Shown piece after piece: positions 21,459-28,795 of a DNA stretch of 32,466 nucleotides. Both the position numbers and the translations under genes were made by a program. The stretch comes from a virus. The DNA lies in the IMG/VR virus record IMGVR_UViG_3300022074_000202, positions 1 to 32,466 of that record; one strand, given 5' to 3'. The notes beneath the pieces were generated by a model. The model ran no database searches. It saw only the letters and a list, made by a program, of their open reading frames with translations, and was not told the origin of the DNA. The first letter of the stretch is position 1, and each line of letters opens with the position of its first letter.

Positions 21459-22109
21459 TTAATTGCTTGTTGAATTGAGACTATCATTAAACATTGCGGT
21501 ATAAACGATAGGGAATTGCTGTTGGATGAGTGTTTTAACGTTATCTGCTATAAGTTTGTGTTCATATTGGGTACCATTAGCACATCTAAGGTCAGTATAG
21601 TGTAACCATGAGCGAAGAGTACCGTTCATATAGAGTTTAGTGGGTGTTGAGAGGGGGAGAATGTCTCTTGCACACTCTTTAGCAACACCATGATCTAACA
21701 TATCAGTATATAAGTCTAAAGATTTCTTATATAACTCTTGAGTACGGACTTCAAACTGTTGTTGAAGGAAGGGATCAAGATCATCAATACTATTCTGTCT
21801 ATTCTTAGTATCTTGTCTGCGAAGGTTAGGCAGTTGGGGAGTATTAACGACTTGAGCGTAGCGTTGGGAGAACTCTTGAAAGGAGAAGGAACGGTGACGT
21901 AATATTTGACTAGCAACACTTCGGGTTGTGTCAATCTGTACACACATATTAACCATTTCAAAGGGGGACCAATGCTTATGTTTAATTAGATATTTAATAA
22001 GACCTGTATAGTTATCATTATCTTGATTAGCAGGGTTAGATACTCTAGCCATATAAGCTATTAATGATTCAGCATCGGGTGTTACGTGAACGAGTTCTAC
22101 GTTATGCAT
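21459..22109 (-). CDS. thyX: Flavin-dependent thymidylate synthase
   Basis: 216 residues with the ThyX signature RHRSFSFQEFSQRY (residues 71-84; RHRxxSxxExSxRY). It makes dTMP from dUMP using FAD, NADPH and methylene-tetrahydrofolate, complementing the RNR. Other family elements are HWSPFEMV and LRSWLHYTDLRCANGTQYE. It is the last gene before the chromosome end, apart from the other nucleotide genes. No ribosome binding site is seen; a TATACT hexamer lies six bases before the ATG, so a near-leaderless transcript is possible but the -35 is weak. Confidence 0.95.
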   Translation of the reverse strand: MHNVELVHVTPDAESLIAYMARVSNPANQDNDNYTGLIKYLIKHKHWSPFEMVNMCVQIDTTRSVASQILRHRSFSFQEFSQRYAQVVNTPQLPNLRRQDTKNRQNSIDDLDPFLQQQFEVRTQELYKKSLDLYTDMLDHGVAKECARDILPLSTPTKLYMNGTLRSWLHYTDLRCANGTQYEHKLIADNVKTLIQQQFPIVYTAMFNDSLNSTSN

Positions 22110-22188
22110 ACAGTAGTATAAGTTGTGATGGGATTAATAAAGAGTGGTATTAGGCAGTATAATATATACTCCAAGATTCAGTAGTATT

Positions 22189-22226
22189 AAAGGAGGAATG
22201 AGAGCTTGTCTCGAATTCCTCCCTTT
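22189..22226 (-). terminator. Strong hairpin terminator after large terminase
   Basis: AAAGGAGGAAT pairs with ATTCCTCCCTTT (one bulged base), extended inward by GAGA/TCTC around a GCTTG loop. On the coding strand it is followed by TTTAATACT. The T-run is short, but the stem is the strongest in the window and stands after the last structural and packaging gene. Confidence 0.6.
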
Positions 22227-22227
22227 G

Positions 22228-22310
22228 AGCAGTCGGGTCCACCCTTCCCTTCTGCCTATAGATGTGGGACCGTTCTAAACCCAGTGGTTGCAACGCATCT
22301 TGCGATGCTA
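22228..22310 (-). ncRNA. Candidate structured RNA between terminase stop and terminator
   Basis: Right after the terminase stop, the coding strand forms GCATC-GCAA-GATGC, a stem closed by a GNRA tetraloop. A GTTGCAAC palindrome follows, then a GGTCC(C)AC/GTGGACC stem with a 21-base loop, and the terminator. No start codon with a ribosome site is seen. It could be a small RNA, a processing signal or part of the packaging region. Confidence 0.35.
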
Positions 22311-24035
22311 CTACACCCAGGTAGGGACTGAGTTTTTAGGATTAGAGTTAGCTTGTTGTCTTTGTGTTAAATTCATACCCAATACTAAGTGATTAGCAGA
22401 GGATTGAGGGTCGTCAAAGAACTCTTCTAACATAGCATTCCATTCTGTACGTTTACGATCTTTAATAGCTTCTAGGGCAGAGATACCCATAGCATCTGTA
22501 AAGTATTTAATACCTTGAGATAGAGCGTCTATACGATCATCATGTCTAATTGCACCTTTTTCACGACACATCCTAGACATTTGATAGAATAGCATGTATA
22601 GAAGTCGTTCTTCTGGGGGAGCATCAGGATTAGACTTAAAGTCTTTTTCAACTACGGAACGGTCAATAACGAGTCGATGTTGATTGAGGATGGGTTCGAG
22701 GGAATCAATGATTCGATCTTCTTTTCTAACATTTGCTCTGACTTCTTCAATATCAATTCCTTGTTTGGTTTGTTGGAGGTGTTTACGGAACAACTCGCTA
22801 ACAATACCGTCACCAAAATTAGTTTCAATGAGTAGTTTAGATACGCCATACTTTTTACAACCTTTTAAAATATCAAGTAATGTTTGGTCTGAGTATCCGT
22901 CTCTGTAAGCACGCATGTCGTGCAAGTACAGGAAACCGTTTCGTTGTGAGATAAAAGCTGCAGCTGTTTCATCCGTTCCACGGCCCGACGGGTCAACCGA
23001 ACATATTGTTTCTTGGTAAGAATCCCATTCTCCTTGTAGCTGCATTGGAGAGTAGAAATAATCCCCAGGTAATCCAACCGTTGGGAGGTCTTTGATAACG
23101 TTTTGGGGATCGGAGCACCATACGATGGATTCAGGTGCAGTAGTGGGGTTAACAGAAGTGACAATAAGATCAGCACATTTAAGTGGGAATTTTTCTGCAT
23201 CAGATAAAGAAGTGTCTAACATGAACTGCAACATAAAGTTGCTACGACCCATTGACGCTTCACGCTCTACCAGGTCATCATTATCAAATCTATCATCTGT
23301 TACTTCCCATTTCTTAGCACCTTTATCAATGTCTTCAACAAGTTGTGGTGCTAACAAGCCTTCGTATTGACCAACTTTACGAGGGTATCTAGCAGGCCAA
23401 ACGAATGGTTTATAAGCTCGTTCTGCTAGTTTACGATATACAGTAAAGGTAGTCTGTGGTGTTCCGAGGAACATAATACGACTATCAGGTTTAGGAGTAA
23501 GAATAGATTCAGCTTCAGTACATAACTGTAGAAGTTTCTCCCTCATAAATTCCGTCATGCTATTGCCGGGAACCTCTATGTCATCGAGAATCATTAAGTC
23601 AGCGCGAGAACCTGTCAGTTGGCCTGTAATCCCAACAGACTTGACGGAAGGTGCTTGGTGGGGGGAACAAGAAACGTCGAAGCTTATTCGCGACCATCTT
23701 GAGTCGTCGCCTTTGGGTTGTAAATGCTTTAACCATGGTGTTTCAATAATTAACTTTTGTAGAAAGATAGACATGTTATCTGCACGTTCTTTAGATGCAG
23801 AGATAATCATTATCTTTTTTTCGGGGTTATTAAAGAGAGTCCACAGAACAAAAGCACCAGTAATCCAGCTCTTACCAACTCCCCGAAATGCTTGGATCTG
23901 TAAACGCTTTGGACCATGTTGAAGGTAATCAGCAATTGCATATTGGGCACGTGTAGGATTTGGTAGGTCGAGTTCATTCCATAAAGCCTGTAAGAATAGC
24001 TTAAAGTCATCTTTTAATAGATCTAATGTATTCAT
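22311..24035 (-). CDS. Terminase large subunit, T7 gp19-like
   Basis: 574 residues with Walker A QAFRGVGKSW near 50-58, Walker B LMILDDIEVPG near 150, and a nuclease region SVDPSGRGTDETAAAF followed by LLIETNFGDGIVSELFRKHL. It pumps DNA into the procapsid and cuts the concatemer. Of two adjacent ATGs, the one at 24035 has GGAG at better spacing than 24038. It overlaps the sulfotransferase-like gene by about 30 bases. Confidence 0.95.
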   Translation of the reverse strand: MNTLDLLKDDFKLFLQALWNELDLPNPTRAQYAIADYLQHGPKRLQIQAFRGVGKSWITGAFVLWTLFNNPEKKIMIISASKERADNMSIFLQKLIIETPWLKHLQPKGDDSRWSRISFDVSCSPHQAPSVKSVGITGQLTGSRADLMILDDIEVPGNSMTEFMREKLLQLCTEAESILTPKPDSRIMFLGTPQTTFTVYRKLAERAYKPFVWPARYPRKVGQYEGLLAPQLVEDIDKGAKKWEVTDDRFDNDDLVEREASMGRSNFMLQFMLDTSLSDAEKFPLKCADLIVTSVNPTTAPESIVWCSDPQNVIKDLPTVGLPGDYFYSPMQLQGEWDSYQETICSVDPSGRGTDETAAAFISQRNGFLYLHDMRAYRDGYSDQTLLDILKGCKKYGVSKLLIETNFGDGIVSELFRKHLQQTKQGIDIEEVRANVRKEDRIIDSLEPILNQHRLVIDRSVVEKDFKSNPDAPPEERLLYMLFYQMSRMCREKGAIRHDDRIDALSQGIKYFTDAMGISALEAIKDRKRTEWNAMLEEFFDDPQSSANHLVLGMNLTQRQQANSNPKNSVPTWV

Positions 24036-24513
24036 CATTTCTCCAAGTTTCAGGACCGTGTGGTGTGTTAGGTAAGTGTTGTTTTACTGTAAAGTTAGAT
24101 CTATCTTTAACAAACAAAGGATCGTTTACAAGTGATTCATATTGGATATCAAACCATCTGTCTTTATGTAAATATTGTTTTGCTAAGTTAATTAAATCAT
24201 AACAGTTATCAATATATTTACTGTAGAAAGATGGTTCATCTACATAATCTTTATACCACTCAATACGTTCCATACTTTTAATAATATCTGCTTTATTTCT
24301 ATACATGAAAGCAAACTGAGCAGTAGGAAACATAAAAGATACTTCTAGTAAAGCTTTTAAAAGAAAAGGAGCTTGTACTACAGAGTTATTAGGAATGTCT
24401 GGTGAGTAATCTAGTTCATCAATAAACGTTCGTTTAGTTTGACGTGAGATGATGTATGAAGCAAGCCGTGAGCCTGCTCTCTGTGGGCCTGTAACGATGA
24501 TAGGGTGGGTCAT
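24007..24513 (-). CDS. Sulfotransferase-like P-loop protein, 168 aa
   Basis: The N-terminus IIVTGPQRAGSRLASYIIS is a PAPS-binding-type P-loop of sulfotransferases, and FMYRNKADIIKSM fits the 3'-phosphate loop (Arg ... Ser). Later elements are WFDIQYESLVNDP and the C-terminal HGPETWRNDEY. The protein is short for a full sulfotransferase (about 250-300 aa), and the substrate cannot be guessed; sugar or protein modification of virion or host surface is possible. It precedes the terminase. Similar P-loop proteins occur in other marine phages. Confidence 0.55.
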   Translation of the reverse strand: MTHPIIVTGPQRAGSRLASYIISRQTKRTFIDELDYSPDIPNNSVVQAPFLLKALLEVSFMFPTAQFAFMYRNKADIIKSMERIEWYKDYVDEPSFYSKYIDNCYDLINLAKQYLHKDRWFDIQYESLVNDPLFVKDRSNFTVKQHLPNTPHGPETWRNDEYIRSIKR

Positions 24514-24560
24514 AGGTACAATCTAGCGTAGAGTAGGTGAAAGGGTGGTTAGAGAGGCTT

Positions 24561-25742
24561 CTAGTATCCAAACAGGATAGCACCACCAACAGTTTTTAAA
24601 CCACCTAAAATTTGCTTACCTGCGTATTCTAATTCATTAAGTGGGTCTTCTTTAATTTTATTAAATGTATTAATTATAGGTTCAGGATCTCTAGCTACAT
24701 CAATCGCTACGTTTGTTAAATCAGCAGGTGTAGAAACAAATTCAGCAGCAGGGTGTGGTATAACATCAGCTGCTAAAGATAATCCAGATATACCTGCTTG
24801 TACATAATCAAGTGGGTTACCTGTTTCTTTAGCAATCTGTGTTCTACCATAAGTTTCAGCAGCACTAGCTCCAGTACCAGCTATTGATAGAGCACCTACT
24901 CCAGCAGTAGCTAAAGCAGCCATTTGTCTACGTCTTACACGAACACTACCTGATTCTTGTACAACTTCTAGTATACCTTGTTCAATAATTTGTCTGTTTT
25001 CAGGAAGTAAAACTTTTTTTTGGATCTCTAAATTAGTTGGTATATCAGGTGCTCTATAAGCTCTTGGATCTATATTTTCTTGAATAGCTTTAACTAAAGG
25101 ACGTTGTGTTTCATCAGCTACTTTAGCAGCTTCAAGTTGCATATCAATCCTTTTAGCCATGGCATCAAAAAATTTATCAGGGTCTGATAATTCTTCAGGA
25201 CTTAAATCTTTAATAATAGCTTGTGGTACTGTACCAAAAGGGTGTGCAGTTAACTGTTTATTAGGATTAGCTATTTTACCTAATAAAGCTGCTTCAATAC
25301 CTTTAGTATTAGTATCACTTTTATGTGCCCAATTAAGATAACTTTTAATATTTTCAGGAACATCACCAAACTGTGTTCCAAAAAAATCAGCTAACCTAGT
25401 TACAGAGTTTTGCCAAATTTTTGGATCGGCTCTATAAAAACTGCCACCAGCTCTTAACATGTTTTTATGATGTCCAGTTTCTGTTCCTTTAATTACTACA
25501 GTATCATTAAGAAGTCTTTCTTGAAAATTCCGAAGCTGTTTAGCAATTTCTTTTGTTTCTACACCAGAATCAAGTAAACTTTGTACTAAATCTGGAAACG
25601 CCGCAATATTTATTGCTACAGAACTAGAAACTCTTTTTGTTTTTTTAAATCTATTAATATCCCCTAAAGCTTGTAACTCATCTTCATATTCTATCAAACG
25701 TTTGATAACTTCTTTTTGTAACTGAGCTAGTTCTTTATCCAT
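24561..25742 (-). CDS. Large hypothetical protein with GHH motif and hydrophobic segments, 393 aa
   Basis: The first third is helical and charged. Residues 80-115 hold TETGHHKNMLRAGGSFYR, which resembles the GHH motif of His-Me finger nucleases, followed by an ordered region (LNWAHKSDTNTKG, HPFGTVPQ). Residues 270-300 are a hydrophobic Ala/Gly-rich stretch (AALATAGVGALSIAGTGASA) and the end is GGLKTVGGAILFGY. Such a mix suits a DNA-ejection or virion-associated protein with nuclease activity, but this is uncertain. Located between HNH and sulfotransferase-like genes. Base composition is more AT-rich than its neighbours. Confidence 0.55.
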   Translation of the reverse strand: MDKELAQLQKEVIKRLIEYEDELQALGDINRFKKTKRVSSSVAINIAAFPDLVQSLLDSGVETKEIAKQLRNFQERLLNDTVVIKGTETGHHKNMLRAGGSFYRADPKIWQNSVTRLADFFGTQFGDVPENIKSYLNWAHKSDTNTKGIEAALLGKIANPNKQLTAHPFGTVPQAIIKDLSPEELSDPDKFFDAMAKRIDMQLEAAKVADETQRPLVKAIQENIDPRAYRAPDIPTNLEIQKKVLLPENRQIIEQGILEVVQESGSVRVRRRQMAALATAGVGALSIAGTGASAAETYGRTQIAKETGNPLDYVQAGISGLSLAADVIPHPAAEFVSTPADLTNVAIDVARDPEPIINTFNKIKEDPLNELEYAGKQILGGLKTVGGAILFGY

Positions 25743-26071
25743 TAATTAATATACTCCATAATTAAGTGTTCACGGAGTTTATTAACTCCAAATTTGGCTC
25801 TCATCCAGGATTGCCAATGGTTACTTCCTTTGTCCTGATTGCATCTGGTACATGCTGGAACGACATTCGTATTGACATCTTCGCCCCCAAGAGAACGAGG
25901 ATGTACATGGTCCAGAGTAAGTTCGTGTAATTCATAAGTTTCTCCACAATAAACACATGTGCAGCCAAAGTGTAATTTAATACTGCGCCTCCAAAGGCGC
26001 TTTGCTTCAGAGGATGTCATGGTTATTAAGTTGTATAGGTAGTGATCAGGAGTTGGAAGTAATGGGGTCAT
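25742..26071 (-). CDS. HNH endonuclease, 109 aa
   Basis: Classic HNH layout: CVYCGE, LTLDHVHPRSLGG, NVVPACTRCNQDKG. Cys pairs CxxC bind structural zinc, and DH and the following His/Asn coordinate the catalytic metal. It is a free-standing nuclease beside terminase genes, a place where HNH proteins often assist terminase cleavage in other phages, or act as homing enzymes. Its ATG overlaps the previous stop (ATGA); Met18 is an alternative start. Confidence 0.88.
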   Translation of the reverse strand: MTPLLPTPDHYLYNLITMTSSEAKRLWRRSIKLHFGCTCVYCGETYELHELTLDHVHPRSLGGEDVNTNVVPACTRCNQDKGSNHWQSWMRAKFGVNKLREHLIMEYIN

Positions 26072-26304
26072 GCTCGGCCTTTACGTGCTCGGTTTTTAGA
26101 TGCTTTTTCAAGAAATGTTTTACCATTTTTCTTGTGTGATACATCTTTACCGTCACCATTGCCATAAGTACCGCGTCGTCGGTTCTCTTTATTTAAAGCA
26201 GACCGCTTTGAGATTTGTAGTTTGGAACCATCATACTTTTTTTGGTATGATTTATAGTTACCATTAGCGAATTTAGCACCGCTATGTTTAGAGCTTCGAG
26301 CCAT
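26068..26304 (-). CDS. Basic conserved cyanophage protein, 78 aa
   Basis: Starts MARSSKHSGAKFANGNYKSY and has QKKYDGSKLQISKRSALNKE, then GTYGNGDGKDVSHKKNGK and a basic end. I recognise the NKENRRRGTYGNGDGKDxSH pattern as common in cyanophages beside HNH or terminase genes. Function unknown; nucleic-acid binding is suggested by the charge only. It overlaps the small terminase by 17 bases. Confidence 0.75.
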   Translation of the reverse strand: MARSSKHSGAKFANGNYKSYQKKYDGSKLQISKRSALNKENRRRGTYGNGDGKDVSHKKNGKTFLEKASKNRARKGRA

Positions 26305-26536
26305 ATAGCCTCCGTTGGACTAGTTCTGGGTCAACAGTTGGCATAATGTTAGCCAATTTATCAAGTGAGTTACCATCAAAGGCGACACCACTAATGTCAT
26401 TCTTTGATAACCAATCACAAGCTGCTTTTAAATCTTGTGTAGTTGCCTCACCAGATTTAACACGGTTTAGAAACTCAGTAGTAACTAGATTGTGTAGCTC
26501 ATTAAATTGTTCTTCACTCGCTTTGTTTTTTGACAT
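26288..26536 (-). CDS. Terminase small subunit, T7 gp18-like
   Basis: 82 residues: an N-terminal helix (SEEQFNELHNLVTTEFLNRV), a SGEATTQDLKAACDWLSKND helix-turn region and a C-terminal tail ending YGSKL. Length, helical character and place before the large terminase fit the T7 gp18 family (DNA packaging protein). It would recognise the concatemer and hand DNA to the large subunit. Several small genes (HNH, GHH and sulfotransferase-like) separate it from the large terminase, a looser arrangement than in T7. Confidence 0.72.
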   Translation of the reverse strand: MSKNKASEEQFNELHNLVTTEFLNRVKSGEATTQDLKAACDWLSKNDISGVAFDGNSLDKLANIMPTVDPELVQRRLYGSKL

Positions 26537-26697
26537 TAGGCAATACCTTTTTTAGCATCCCTAAAGGGATTTCTGCGTCGGCGTTTACTTCCTTTTTCAG
26601 GATCTTTTTCACCAGGACCAAATTTTTTAATCGTGTTTGGATACCAATATCCATCATTAAATGCCTGAGCAGTCTTATCAGTTTTCTTTTTTGACAT
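26536..26697 (-). CDS. Small basic protein, 53 aa
   Basis: Encodes MSKKKTDKTAQAFNDGYWYP and then NTIKKFGPGEKDPEKGSKRR, ending AKKGIA. Start overlaps the previous gene by 20 bases and stop overlaps the small terminase start (TAATG). Positively charged throughout with a DGYWYP turn. No family recognised. Confidence 0.6.
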   Translation of the reverse strand: MSKKKTDKTAQAFNDGYWYPNTIKKFGPGEKDPEKGSKRRRRNPFRDAKKGIA

Positions 26698-26860
26698 TAG
26701 CTTTCTTGGCTTTAGTTTTCTTTACTACGGGTGTTTCAATTGCATACCATGTTTCACCTGGTTCATGCACGAGGTGTGATTCTGCACGTACTGCTTGTTC
26801 AGCAGTTTCATAAGTACCAAGTACCTTTTTAGTACGAAGGTCTACTACGTTGTAAGTCAT
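26678..26860 (-). CDS. Conserved phage hypothetical protein, 60 aa
   Basis: The N-terminal 43 residues (MTYNVVDLRTKKVLGTYETA, EQAVRAESHLVHEPGETWYA) read like a small beta-alpha domain found in many cyanophages. The Lys-rich tail (KKTKAKKANVKKEN) may bind nucleic acid. It starts right after the membrane/coiled-coil gene with no overlap. Function unknown. Confidence 0.7.
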   Translation of the reverse strand: MTYNVVDLRTKKVLGTYETAEQAVRAESHLVHEPGETWYAIETPVVKKTKAKKANVKKEN

Positions 26861-27112
26861 TTAATTATTTCGGAGGACAATTTGGTCTAGTTTGTTTTCA
26901 ATACGCACCATATGATCTTCCATACGCTGAACCATGGTTGATAGATCAGCTTTAGATACATAGTCCTGAGCCACGCTAAGTTCAATAGCGTCGATACGTC
27001 TGTCAAGACCACTAATGCGATCATGTACATTATTTATTCGATTGTGTAATCTGTTATTCAGAGTTGCGCCACCTGCTACTAAAGCAATGACAGCAGCGAC
27101 TATTGCTTCCAT
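26861..27112 (-). CDS. Small membrane-anchored coiled-coil protein, 83 aa
   Basis: An N-terminal membrane span (MEAIVAAVIALVAGGATL) is followed by a long heptad-like coil (INNVHDRISGLDRRIDAIEL ... MEDHMVRIENKLDQIVL). This N-in, coil-out layout is like an inner-membrane spanin (Rz), and such genes recur near terminase in cyanophages. No catalytic motif is present. The start overlaps the previous stop (ATG within 27110-27112). Confidence 0.65.
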   Translation of the reverse strand: MEAIVAAVIALVAGGATLNNRLHNRINNVHDRISGLDRRIDAIELSVAQDYVSKADLSTMVQRMEDHMVRIENKLDQIVLRNN

Positions 27113-27756
27113 TATTTAAGGGATACGATTGGTACGATGTCATGGCAAAGCATTTCGACACGACTGCCAGGTCTAAAAGTAAAACCTGATTTCATAATTT
27201 CTGTACACTTAAGTGCTCTGACTAGCTCGTAGTCAAGACGCATCTTTTGCTCGTGTTTACGGGCGATACCTTTACAGGTTTCTATCATGCCACCATCTAG
27301 TGGGACTGAAAAGTTCAGTTGTACGCCGAAGTTATTGCTTCGTACATACCCTGTGTTATCGTAAGGAATAGTATCGTTGCCCATATAAAAGGGCGAGAAT
27401 TGCATGGTTGCTCCATTACAACTATTATTGCTTGCAAAGTATTGCCGAGACGGTGCACCAGTGTTCTGGAACTGCACCGCCTGATTGGTCACATTACCTG
27501 TAGCTGCTGCAACAGGAGATGATGTATTTTGAACCTTTGGGTCATCATTAGCGTAAGCAGGACTTACTGAGAGAAGACCGATAAGGATGTAGTAGTAGTA
27601 ACTTGTTCGATTGTTTCTGTTACTAGGCTGTCTTGAATCTTTCCTGCTGCTCTGGTTACAATCTCTAGTTGAAATTGATCTCCTGCAGTATGGACTGAAT
27701 AAGTTGTAGCAGCATTTGAGATGTCCCCACTTGGGACTACGTTTGTTCCAGACCAT
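27112..27756 (-). CDS. Secreted conserved cyanophage protein; start codon unclear
   Basis: The C-terminal 150 residues are a typical cyanophage exported protein: a hydrophobic signal-like segment (YILIGLLSVSPAYA), then PVAAATGNVTNQAVQFQNTG, FYMGNDTIPYDN and CHDIVPIVSLK. The first 55 residues (MVWNKRSPKWG...) are a shadow of the upstream gene's frame. No ATG, GTG or TTG lies between that shadow and the signal segment. Real initiation might use an unusual codon (ATC before LIGLL), a -1 shift from the upstream frame near the ACT repeat, or the ORF is disrupted. Confidence 0.7.
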   Translation of the reverse strand: MVWNKRSPKWGHLKCCYNLFSPYCRRSISTRDCNQSSRKDSRQPSNRNNRTSYYYYILIGLLSVSPAYANDDPKVQNTSSPVAAATGNVTNQAVQFQNTGAPSRQYFASNNSCNGATMQFSPFYMGNDTIPYDNTGYVRSNNFGVQLNFSVPLDGGMIETCKGIARKHEQKMRLDYELVRALKCTEIMKSGFTFRPGSRVEMLCHDIVPIVSLK

Positions 27757-27911
27757 GATGAATATGCACCACCATATACATTTGTCGCAATGGTTCGGTC
27801 AATATCAATGGTGGTAGTTGTTGTTGACTGCATTGAACCTTGCGTGAAGTTTGGGGTTACCTGAGCTGATACTGGACTAGCTAAAAACAATAAAAGTAGT
27901 AATCGTTTCAT
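27564..27911 (-). CDS. Secreted Thr-rich cyanophage protein, 115 aa
   Basis: Signal peptide MKRLLLLLFLASPVSA with cleavage before QVTPNFTQGSMQSTTTTT. The mature part has the pattern GGAYSSWSGTNVVPSG, AGDQFQLEIVTRAAGKI and a final TIEQVTTTTSLSVFSQ. I recognise this as a conserved cyanophage protein of unknown role, commonly followed by a second exported protein as here. The end overlaps the next gene in another frame. ATGA overlap with the gene upstream. Confidence 0.75.
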   Translation of the reverse strand: MKRLLLLLFLASPVSAQVTPNFTQGSMQSTTTTTIDIDRTIATNVYGGAYSSWSGTNVVPSGDISNAATTYSVHTAGDQFQLEIVTRAAGKIQDSLVTETIEQVTTTTSLSVFSQ

Positions 27912-28216
27912 TCTTCTTTCTTTTTAGGATCAGGAGATTTGTTATTAGATTTATTATTGGAAGTAGTTAAACCAAAGGTAGCAAGAGCACCAGTAAACAC
28001 AGAAGCAACAAATGTAATGTCACCACCACTCTGACCTTTTTTGATCATTGGTAGTTCAACATAGTTAAGAGTAATAATAAAACCACTCCAAATAACAACG
28101 CCTAGACGAACAAAGGTTCCAAGGATTTGTAATTCATCTTCTGTATTTTCTTTTACCTTTGCTAAGAAGTTTTTATGGTTTCCGGTAGATTCTTCTTTTT
28201 TGTTATTTTGTTCCAT
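27908..28216 (-). CDS. Two-span small membrane protein, holin-like candidate, 102 aa
   Basis: Two hydrophobic spans, about residues 36-53 (VRLGVVIWSGFIITLNYV) and 67-83 (ITFVASVFTGALATFGL), with charged ends and a Lys-rich tail (SPDPKKKEE). This fits a class II-type holin, but cyanophage holins are poorly defined. It sits in a run of exported and membrane proteins before the tail chaperone. It overlaps the Pro-rich gene by about 55 bases. Confidence 0.6.
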   Translation of the reverse strand: MEQNNKKEESTGNHKNFLAKVKENTEDELQILGTFVRLGVVIWSGFIITLNYVELPMIKKGQSGGDITFVASVFTGALATFGLTTSNNKSNNKSPDPKKKEE

Positions 28217-28629
28217 GCTTGCTTCATGATTGGTTTCATAAGCATCACTAAGTATTTAAATAGTGATGTAGCAGCAAGGGTGGCAGCTACAGAAATAAAT
28301 GCTGTAGTTGCTGCAGTAGTCATGATCGTTGTCGTCGGCATTGGGACTTCAATGTCCGTAAATGGGATCTCAATGATCTGAGCTTCAGGTGGTATAGCTG
28401 GTTTAGCTAATGTTGGATTGTTTGTTTGTTGTTGATTCTCTGTATCTTGTGGTGGAGGATCTATATTTATACCCTCTATCCCTGGTGGCGGTCTAAGTAC
28501 GTTAGGAGGCACCACAAGCGGCTCATACGACGGTATATCTGCCTGTGGTACCTCTAGTATAGGTATAGGTAATTGGAACGCTTCAGGGAGTAATAGAGAG
28601 GGTAGTTTGGGTGGGTCAACCCACTCCAT
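28162..28629 (-). CDS. Proline-rich membrane protein, 155 aa
   Basis: Residues 1-75 are rich in Pro and Glu (PPKLPSLLLPEAFQLPIPIL, VPPNVLRPPPGIEG), then a span at about 103-123 (IMTTAATTAFISVAATLAAT) and a basic C-terminus (KKKNLPETIKTS). The layout suggests an extended periplasmic or extracellular arm with the basic tail inside. Similar Pro-rich proteins with a C-terminal span are frequent in cyanophages; a role in lysis or envelope is possible. The stop lies within the next gene. Confidence 0.65.
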   Translation of the reverse strand: MEWVDPPKLPSLLLPEAFQLPIPILEVPQADIPSYEPLVVPPNVLRPPPGIEGINIDPPPQDTENQQQTNNPTLAKPAIPPEAQIIEIPFTDIEVPMPTTTIMTTAATTAFISVAATLAATSLFKYLVMLMKPIMKQAWNKITKKKNLPETIKTS

Positions 28630-28790
28630 TACTCAGCACCAAATAGCCCACGTTCAATAAAATCTACTGCTGTATCATCAACAGTATTGTCTGTTGTAGA
28701 AGCCAACTTCCGTAGCAGGTCAACAATCAATCGTTTGACCTTTGGAGATTGGATAAAAGAGAACAGAATTGGACGGATAAGTGTAATCAT
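28629..28790 (-). CDS. Small conserved protein, 53 aa
   Basis: Encodes MITLIRPILFSFIQSPKVKR and then LIVDLLRKLASTTDNTVDDT, ending FIERGLFGAE. The N-terminal amphipathic helix and short helical core are typical of small cyanophage proteins next to the tail-fibre chaperone. Its stop overlaps the Pro-rich gene start (TAATG). Function unknown. Confidence 0.6.
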   Translation of the reverse strand: MITLIRPILFSFIQSPKVKRLIVDLLRKLASTTDNTVDDTAVDFIERGLFGAE

Positions 28791-28795
28791 AATAA

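Noticed and set aside
21302-21487. Minus-strand ORF in the junction (61 aa, with a 44-aa version from 21436)
   Set aside because: No ribosome site, overlaps the thyX end, mixed composition, and the region is full of inverted repeats. The end MSEPYANEQRLLKK looks slightly protein-like, but evidence is too weak.
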